Below, one piece after another: positions 58,606 through 64,000 of a stretch of 64,000 bases of DNA. Source of the DNA: Pseudoxanthomonas kalamensis DSM 18571 (GTDB taxonomy: Bacteria; Pseudomonadota; Gammaproteobacteria; Xanthomonadales; Xanthomonadaceae); the NCBI RefSeq assembly GCF_010211745.1, contig NZ_PDWQ01000001.1:310001-374000 (forward strand), given 5' to 3'. A program made the translations under genes and the position numbers. The first letter of the stretch is position 1, and every line of letters starts with the position of its first letter. The notes under the pieces are model-generated. The model ran no database searches and was not told the origin of the DNA. It saw only the letters and a program-made list of their open reading frames with translations.

Positions 58606-59241
58606 ATGCGTCGAATCGCCCCGCTACTGATGCTCGCCATTCTCGTCACCTCAATTGCGGGGGTAGTCGTCGTACGCTGGCAAGAATGGGCTCCATCTTC
58701 TCTTGTAGTGCGTTCGGTCCTGATCTCGATTTATCTGGGGTGGCTTGGCTGGGAAGGCACGATCAGTCTGCGGGACGCACAGCGCCCCGCACCAGATTCC
58801 GATCGGTTCACCAACGAGGTTTATGCGCTGGCACATGGAGCAACCATCCTCGGCACCCTCTGGTTTGCAGAAGCGGAGACGTCCCGAACATTGATCTTGG
58901 TTGGAACCATGGTTTTCCTGCTTGGCATCTCGTTGCGCGTTGTCGCAATACGTACGCTTGGAGCCATGTACTCGCATCGCGCCCGACTCACGAACAAACA
59001 TGAACTCGTGACCCGGGGGCCCTATCGATGGATCAGACACCCCGCCTATTCCGCGATGCTCACGATCCATCTCGGAGCAAGCCTTGCGTTCTCGAGCCCC
59101 GCCGGTGGCATCCTGACAATCAGCTTGCTGCTTCCGGCGATCATCTGGCGCATCGTGGTCGAAGAGAAGCTGCTTCGGCAGATTCGCGGATATGAGGACT
59201 ACTGCCTGAGAACTGCACGACTGATCCCCCGGGTCTGGTGA
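58606..59241 (+). CDS. Isoprenylcysteine carboxyl methyltransferase/PEMT-like membrane protein
   Basis: The 211-residue protein has four to five hydrophobic helices and the family motif LVTRGPYRWIRHPAYSAML near 145 and RIVVEEKLLRQIRGYEDYC near 185, which bind AdoMet in ICMT/PEMT-like enzymes. Bacterial members may methylate small lipids or other membrane substrates; the target is unknown. I choose the ATG at 58606, since the possible earlier start is a TTG three codons upstream. The gene is less GC-rich than its neighbours, hinting at separate acquisition. Confidence 0.82.
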   Translation: MRRIAPLLMLAILVTSIAGVVVVRWQEWAPSSLVVRSVLISIYLGWLGWEGTISLRDAQRPAPDSDRFTNEVYALAHGATILGTLWFAEAETSRTLILVGTMVFLLGISLRVVAIRTLGAMYSHRARLTNKHELVTRGPYRWIRHPAYSAMLTIHLGASLAFSSPAGGILTISLLLPAIIWRIVVEEKLLRQIRGYEDYCLRTARLIPRVW

Positions 59242-59465
59242 CGCGTCTCCCTTTCGACGACCCCAACTCCCCCATACCGATCCTCTGCAGTCTCCATAGG
59301 GCGAACCCTGGCCCGCCGCATGCCATCCCGCTTCAAACCGCAAGACGCAGCCAAAGCCCGCCCTGCGACATGACGTTGCCGGATTGCTCCTACGGGAGCC
59401 AGCGACTCTTTCATGTCGACACCGCCTCACGGCACGATATTGTTCGAGAATCAAGCAGCACAAGG

Positions 59466-59645
59466 TCACTGCGACCTTGCCGCCCTCCCACGCATCCATC
59501 CCGTCGCGCAGCCAATCGCGCCGACCAGGATGAGCGCCAGGGGGATGGCGCCGGGCTCGTCTTCGACGACGATCATCATCGCCAGCAGCGCCAGTCCGAG
59601 GGCGCCGATCAGCGCCGACGCGATCATCTGGATTTTCGAGTTCAT
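59466..59645 (-). CDS. Small two-helix membrane protein
   Basis: The 59-residue protein has helices at about residues 7-26 and 34-51 separated by a short acidic loop (VVEDEPG) and ends in a basic tail. GGAGG lies 6 bases before the ATG at 59645, which decides against an in-frame ATG four codons upstream. It is isolated between two + strand genes. No family was recognised. Confidence 0.55.
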   Translation of the reverse strand: MNSKIQMIASALIGALGLALLAMMIVVEDEPGAIPLALILVGAIGCATGWMRGRAARSQ

Positions 59646-59826
59646 GCAACCCTCCACGGGCTGTCACGGGCCTTGGCATCGCAAACCTGGCAGCTGCCGG
59701 TGAAGCGGGCATGAAGTCCCGACGCGCCAGCCAAGCGCGGTGGCACACCCCGCGCTTGCTCCGGATCAATCCCCGGTCATGTTCTTGCGCTTACCATGGC
59801 GCATCCCCACCCACGCGGACCGCCGT

Positions 59827-62553
59827 GTGAGCACCTATCGCCTCAGGTCGATCTTCCAACCCCGCGCCGTGGCCGTGGTCGGCGGCAGTCCGCGACCGCG
59901 CTCGGCCGGGCGCGCGGTGGCGCGCAACCTGCGCGAATCCGGCTTCACCGGCCAGCTGGGCTGGGTCTGCCCGCGCCACTCGCGGATCGACGGCATCGCC
60001 ACCGTCGGGCGGCTGGGCGAACTGGGCTGGGTGCCGGACCTGATCGTGGTCACCACGCCGGCGGCGATCGTGCCGAAGGTGATCGCCGAGGCCTGCGAAC
60101 TGGGCGTGGCCGCGGCGATCATCCTGACCGCCGGGCTGGGTCAGGGACCGAAATCCCTATTGGCCGCGATCGAGGCCAGCGCGCGCGAACACGGCATGCG
60201 CATCCTCGGGCCGCATTGTCTGGGGGTGATCGCCCCGCACGCCCGGCTCAACGCCAGCATCGCCGCGCATTCGCCGCAGCCGGGCGACCTAGCCCTGGTG
60301 TCCGAATCCAGCGCCATCGCCGCGGCCTTGGTCGAATGGGGGGTATCGCGCACGGTCGGCTTTTCCGCGGTGGTCGCGCTGGGCGATTCGCTGGACGTGG
60401 ATTTCGCCGACCTGCTGGACTACTTCGCCACCGACCGCCATACCCGCGCGATCCTGCTGTACGTGGAAAACATCCGCGACGCGCGCAAGTTCATGTCGGC
60501 CGCGCGTGCGGCCGCGCGCGCCAAGCCGGTAGTGGTGGTCAAGTCCGGCCGCCGCGCGCCGCCGCAGAGCATCGGCGAGATCGGCATCCGTGCGCTGGCG
60601 CCTTCCGACGCGGTGTACGCCGCCGCGTTCCGCCGCGCCGGCCTGTTGCAGGTGGGCGCGCTGGACGAACTGTTCACCGCCGCCGAAACCCTGGGCCGGC
60701 TGCACACTTTTCCCGGCCGCCGGCTCGGCATCCTCGGCAACGGCGGCGGGGTGGGCCTGCTGGCGTTGGACCAGTTGGTGCAACTGGGCGGCACCCCGGC
60801 CGAGCTTTCCGCCGATACCGCCAGGCAGCTCGACCGCCTGCTGCCGGAAGGCTGGTCGCACGGCAACCCGGTCGACATCGTCGTCGATGCCGACGGCGAA
60901 CGTTACGCCCACGCGGTGGAAGCCGTGCTGGCCGACCCCGGCTGCGATGCCCTGCTGGTGATCAACGTGCCAACCGCGTTCACATCTTCGGCCGAAACCG
61001 GTCAGGCGCTGACCCGCAGCCTGGGCAAATCGCCGCGCCCCGGTGGCGGCAAGCCGGTGTTCGCGGTCTGGCTGGGACAGGACGACGCCACCCAAGCCGC
61101 GTTCCGCGCCGCGCGCGTGCCCAGCTATGCCACCGAGACCGACGCCGTGCACGGTTTCATGCACCTGGTCCGCTACCGCGAGGCGCAGCAGGCGCTGATG
61201 GAAACCCCGCCCAGCCTGCCGGAAGATTTCGTCGTCGATGCCGCCGCCGCGCGCGCCATCGTCCAGCGCGCACTGGCCGCCGGCGAACGCCAGCTGGCGC
61301 CGGAGCACACCGCCGCCGTGCTAGCCGCCTACGGCATCGCGCTGGCGCCGCTGACCCCGGTGGCCGCCGCCCATGACGACGATGCCACCGCCCTGAGCGC
61401 CGCGGTGGCCGCCGCACCGATGCTGGCCGCCGGACACACGATGGCGGTGAAGATCGATTCGCCCGACATTGCGTACAAATCGGCGGTCAACGGCGTGCGC
61501 CTGAACCTGGCCAGCGCACAGGCCGTGCACGACGCCGCCCGCGACGTGCTGCAGCAGGTGCGCGAACGGCGTCCCGACGCGCGCATCCGCGGCCTGGTGG
61601 TGCAGCCGATGCTGCTGCGGCCGGAAAGCCGTGAACTGATCGCCGGGATCGCCGACGATCCGGTATTCGGCCCGGCCATCGTGTTCGGCCGCGGCGGCAC
61701 CGCGGTGCGGGTGATCGAGGACGTGGCGCTGACACTGCCGCCGCTGGACCTGCGCCTGGCTCGCGAACTGATCGAGCGTACCCGCATCTCGCGCCGCTTG
61801 AAGGCCTATCGCGGGGTCGAGGCCGCCGACGAGGGCGAGATCGCCCTGATCCTGGTCAAGCTGGCGCAGCTGGCCGCCGATATCCCGGAGATCCAGCAGC
61901 TGAGTCTGAACCCGCTGCTGGCTGACCGCCATGGCGCGACCGCGGTCGATGCACGCATCGTCGTCGGCCCGCTGACGACCCTGCACAAGGGGCGCGGCCA
62001 TCCGCGCATGGCGATCTTCCCGTATCCGAAGGAATGGGAGCGCGAGGTGGAACTGATGGACGGCTCGATCGCCTTCGTGCGTCCGGTGCGGCCCGAGGAC
62101 GATGCGCTGTTCCGCGAATTCTTCACCCACGTCAGCGACGACGACCTGCGGCTGCGTTTCTTCCAGTCGGTCAAGCACTTCAGCCACGAATTCATCGCCC
62201 GCCTGACCCAGCTCGACTACGCCCGCTCGATCGCGCTGGTGGCACTGGACCAGCATGGCCGGATGCTGGGTGCGGTGCGCCTTCACGCCGACGCCGACTA
62301 CGCTGCTGGCGAGTACGGCATCCTGGTGCGCTCGGACCTGAAGGGTCATGGCGTCGGCTGGAAGCTGATGAAGATCATGATCGAATACGCCGCCTGGCTG
62401 GGTCTGCGCGAAGTCGACGGCCAGGTCCTGCGCGAGAATCGCAACATGCTGGCGATGTGCGAACAGCTCGGCTTCCGCATCAGCGCCGACCCGGACGAAC
62501 CGACGCTGATGAACGTGCGGCTGCCGGTGGCGCCGCTGGATCCGGCCACCTGA
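59827..62553 (+). CDS. PatZ-type protein acetyltransferase: ADP-forming acyl-CoA synthetase-like domains fused to GNAT
   Basis: The 908-residue protein has a CoA-binding domain ([27 protein letters not shown]), succinyl-CoA-ligase-like domains including GPHCLGVI where most homologues have GPNCLG, an ATP-grasp region around 480-700, and a C-terminal GNAT domain with [20 protein letters not shown]. It is related to E. coli PatZ, which acetylates lysines of metabolic enzymes. I prefer the GTG at 59827 because TACCAT at 59792-59797 looks like its -10 and the homologous N-terminus begins there; longer starts exist at 59779 (ATG) and 59740 (GTG). Confidence 0.88.
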   Translation: MSTYRLRSIFQPRAVAVVGGSPRPRSAGRAVARNLRESGFTGQLGWVCPRHSRIDGIATVGRLGELGWVPDLIVVTTPAAIVPKVIAEACELGVAAAIILTAGLGQGPKSLLAAIEASAREHGMRILGPHCLGVIAPHARLNASIAAHSPQPGDLALVSESSAIAAALVEWGVSRTVGFSAVVALGDSLDVDFADLLDYFATDRHTRAILLYVENIRDARKFMSAARAAARAKPVVVVKSGRRAPPQSIGEIGIRALAPSDAVYAAAFRRAGLLQVGALDELFTAAETLGRLHTFPGRRLGILGNGGGVGLLALDQLVQLGGTPAELSADTARQLDRLLPEGWSHGNPVDIVVDADGERYAHAVEAVLADPGCDALLVINVPTAFTSSAETGQALTRSLGKSPRPGGGKPVFAVWLGQDDATQAAFRAARVPSYATETDAVHGFMHLVRYREAQQALMETPPSLPEDFVVDAAAARAIVQRALAAGERQLAPEHTAAVLAAYGIALAPLTPVAAAHDDDATALSAAVAAAPMLAAGHTMAVKIDSPDIAYKSAVNGVRLNLASAQAVHDAARDVLQQVRERRPDARIRGLVVQPMLLRPESRELIAGIADDPVFGPAIVFGRGGTAVRVIEDVALTLPPLDLRLARELIERTRISRRLKAYRGVEAADEGEIALILVKLAQLAADIPEIQQLSLNPLLADRHGATAVDARIVVGPLTTLHKGRGHPRMAIFPYPKEWEREVELMDGSIAFVRPVRPEDDALFREFFTHVSDDDLRLRFFQSVKHFSHEFIARLTQLDYARSIALVALDQHGRMLGAVRLHADADYAAGEYGILVRSDLKGHGVGWKLMKIMIEYAAWLGLREVDGQVLRENRNMLAMCEQLGFRISADPDEPTLMNVRLPVAPLDPAT

Positions 62554-62618
62554 ACCCACGGCTGCATGCGGGCCGCGGCGATGCGATGATGTCCGCTTCC
62601 ACCTTCGCGGATGCGCCG

Positions 62619-64000
62619 ATGAAATTGCCGTTGCCTGCCCTGCTGCTGGCCGCCCTGCTGCCGCTGACTCCCGCCCGTGCCGCCGACAGCGCCACCGACA
62701 AGGCGTTCAAGGCCATCTACACCAAGGAATGGCAATGGCGGCAGGCGCAAACCGGCCAGGCCGACGAGGACAGCGACAGCAGCGGCGACAACCGCCACTT
62801 GCCCGACGTGGGGCCGCAGGCGCAACAGGCACGGTTGCAGAAATGGAAAGACGTGCTGAAGCAGCTGGACCGTATCGATGCCGGCAAGCTGTCGGCGGAC
62901 AACAGGGTCAACCTGGCCATCTACCGGCCGCAGATCGAGAACCTGGCCGCCGAAGTGCAGTACGGCGCCTACCAGATGCCATTCAACTCCGACAGTTCGT
63001 TCTGGTCCAACCTGGGCTTCATGGCGCGACGGCAGATGGACGATGGCGACGCTTTCGAGGCCTACATCGCCCGCCTCGACGACGTGCCGCGCTACTTCGA
63101 CCAGCAGATCGACAACATGCGCGCCGGCCTGAAGCGCGGCTTCAGCGTGCCGCACGAAGTGCTGGACGGGCGCGATGCCTCGATCGCCGCCGTGGCCGAA
63201 TTGCAGGACCCGGAACAGTCGCCGCTGTACGCGCCGTTCAAGCGCATGCCGGCGACGATCCCGGCCGGCGAGCAGCAACGCCTGCGCGCCGCCGGCAGGC
63301 AGGCGATCGCCGGTTCGGTGATCCCGGCCTACGCCAGGCTGCTGACCTTCTTCCGCGAGGAATACGTGCCGCAGGCGCGGACCACGCTGGCGGCCGAGGC
63401 GATGCCCGACGGCCAGGCCTGGTACCGGCAGCAGATCCGCGAATACACCACGCTCGACCTGTCGCCCGAGGACATCCACGCTGCCGGTGTGGCCGAGGTC
63501 GCGCGCATCCAGGCCGAGATGGACACCATCATCGAACAGCTCGGTTTCGAGGGCCGTTCGCCGGACACCCGTTTCGCCGATTTCCTGCAGTTCCTGCGCA
63601 CCGACCCGCAGTTCTACGCCAAGACCCCGCAGGAACTTCTGAACCGCGCCGCGTGGATCTCCAAGCGGGTGGACGGCGAGGTCGGCAAGTTCATCGGCAC
63701 CCTGCCGCGCGGCCGCTTCACCATCGTCGAGGTGCCGCCGGACATCGCCCCGTTCTGGACCGCCGGCCGCGGCGGCCTGGGCACCTACTGGCTGAACACC
63801 TACAACCTGCCTTCGCGTCCGCTGTACAACCTGCCGGCGCTGACCCTGCACGAATCCTCGCCCGGCCATTCGCTGCAACAGGCGCTGGCGCTGGAGCAGG
63901 GCGAGCAGCCGGACTTCCGCCGGCAGAACTACATCTCCGCCTACGGCGAGGGCTGGGCGCTGTACACCGAGAAGCTGGGCAAGGAGATGGGCATCTACGA
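62619..64000 (+). CDS. Secreted DUF885 family protein, 3' end outside window
   Basis: The reading frame stays open from the ATG at 62619 to the window edge, about 460 residues. It begins with a signal peptide (KLPLPALLLAALLPLTPARA), so the mature protein is periplasmic or secreted. The conserved HESSPGH segment followed by EGWALYTEKLG matches the zinc-metalloprotease-like active site of DUF885 proteins. An in-frame ATG at 62589 would place ten residues before the signal peptide and is less likely. Substrates are unknown, and peptidase activity is inferred from motifs. Confidence 0.85.
   Translation, partial: MKLPLPALLLAALLPLTPARAADSATDKAFKAIYTKEWQWRQAQTGQADEDSDSSGDNRHLPDVGPQAQQARLQKWKDVLKQLDRIDAGKLSADNRVNLAIYRPQIENLAAEVQYGAYQMPFNSDSSFWSNLGFMARRQMDDGDAFEAYIARLDDVPRYFDQQIDNMRAGLKRGFSVPHEVLDGRDASIAAVAELQDPEQSPLYAPFKRMPATIPAGEQQRLRAAGRQAIAGSVIPAYARLLTFFREEYVPQARTTLAAEAMPDGQAWYRQQIREYTTLDLSPEDIHAAGVAEVARIQAEMDTIIEQLGFEGRSPDTRFADFLQFLRTDPQFYAKTPQELLNRAAWISKRVDGEVGKFIGTLPRGRFTIVEVPPDIAPFWTAGRGGLGTYWLNTYNLPSRPLYNLPALTLHESSPGHSLQQALALEQGEQPDFRRQNYISAYGEGWALYTEKLGKEMGIY

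Overview
The window is high-GC proteobacterial chromosome that reads as a member of the Xanthomonadaceae (Lysobacter/Luteimonas/Xanthomonas-like). Pointers are a XanB2-type chorismatase (xanthomonadin pathway) next to hemB and aroE, the RDD/SpoIIM/DUF4129/DUF4350/MoxR/DUF58 operon, parAB behind rsmG, and several promoters of the TANNNT-N6-start type that would give leaderless mRNAs. No rRNA, tRNA or CRISPR array was seen.

Layout. 1-3.5 kb: 3' part of a chorismatase gene, a small membrane protein, hemB, aroE and a membrane protein on the + strand. 3.5-10.3 kb: a six-gene minus-strand operon around a MoxR ATPase, with coding ends overlapping by 1-4 bases. 10.4-12.6 kb: a YkgJ-type cysteine-cluster protein, then dadA diverging from an Lrp/AsnC regulator. 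12.56-13.62 kb: two AT-richer gene cassettes (a HEPN-domain protein and a zinc-ribbon protein), each ending in an attC-like site, wedged between the convergent lrp and gamma-carbonic anhydrase genes. No integron integrase is present, so this is a CALIN-type cassette array. 14.2-15.7 kb: a coniferyl-aldehyde-dehydrogenase-like gene. 15.7-23.8 kb: a heavy-metal RND efflux operon (adaptor, pump, DUF3240, outer-membrane factor) with its own two-component system.

23.91-53.65 kb is a genomic island of about 29.7 kb. It is inserted at the start of the exonuclease III gene: the first 23 bp of xthA are duplicated (2 mismatches) at both ends, and the island now supplies the sequence upstream of the intact gene. 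A tyrosine integrase lies just inside the left end. Paired TGGGGGTAT/C repeats with 12-bp spacing occur near both ends and are probable integrase arm sites. The right part (47.9-53.4 kb) carries a second tyrosine recombinase, a RepA/RecA-like ATPase, an AlpA regulator and hypotheticals, which resembles a satellite-type replication/control module. No relaxase, type IV secretion or phage structural genes are visible.

The main cargo is a co-directional minus-strand cluster at 28.3-45.0 kb: XRE regulator, SNF2-type helicase, DUF4391 protein, RecQ helicase fused to a phosphoribosyltransferase domain, DprA/SLOG protein, type III Mod methyltransferase, UvrD-like helicase, RhuM-family protein and type III Res. 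It is preceded by a MerR/VIT-VWA pair. Most junctions are overlaps of 1-4 bases or 1-base gaps, so it looks like one expression unit, best read as a type III restriction-modification core extended by several helicase and nucleotide-binding modules. It is the best candidate here for an incompletely described anti-phage system.

53.6-64 kb returns to core chromosome: xthA, a DUF2007 protein, a GlsB/YeaQ-type membrane protein, a phosphopantetheinyl transferase, rsmG, parA, parB, an isoprenylcysteine-methyltransferase-like membrane protein, a small membrane protein, a PatZ-type acyl-CoA synthetase/GNAT fusion, and the 5' part of a secreted DUF885 protein.
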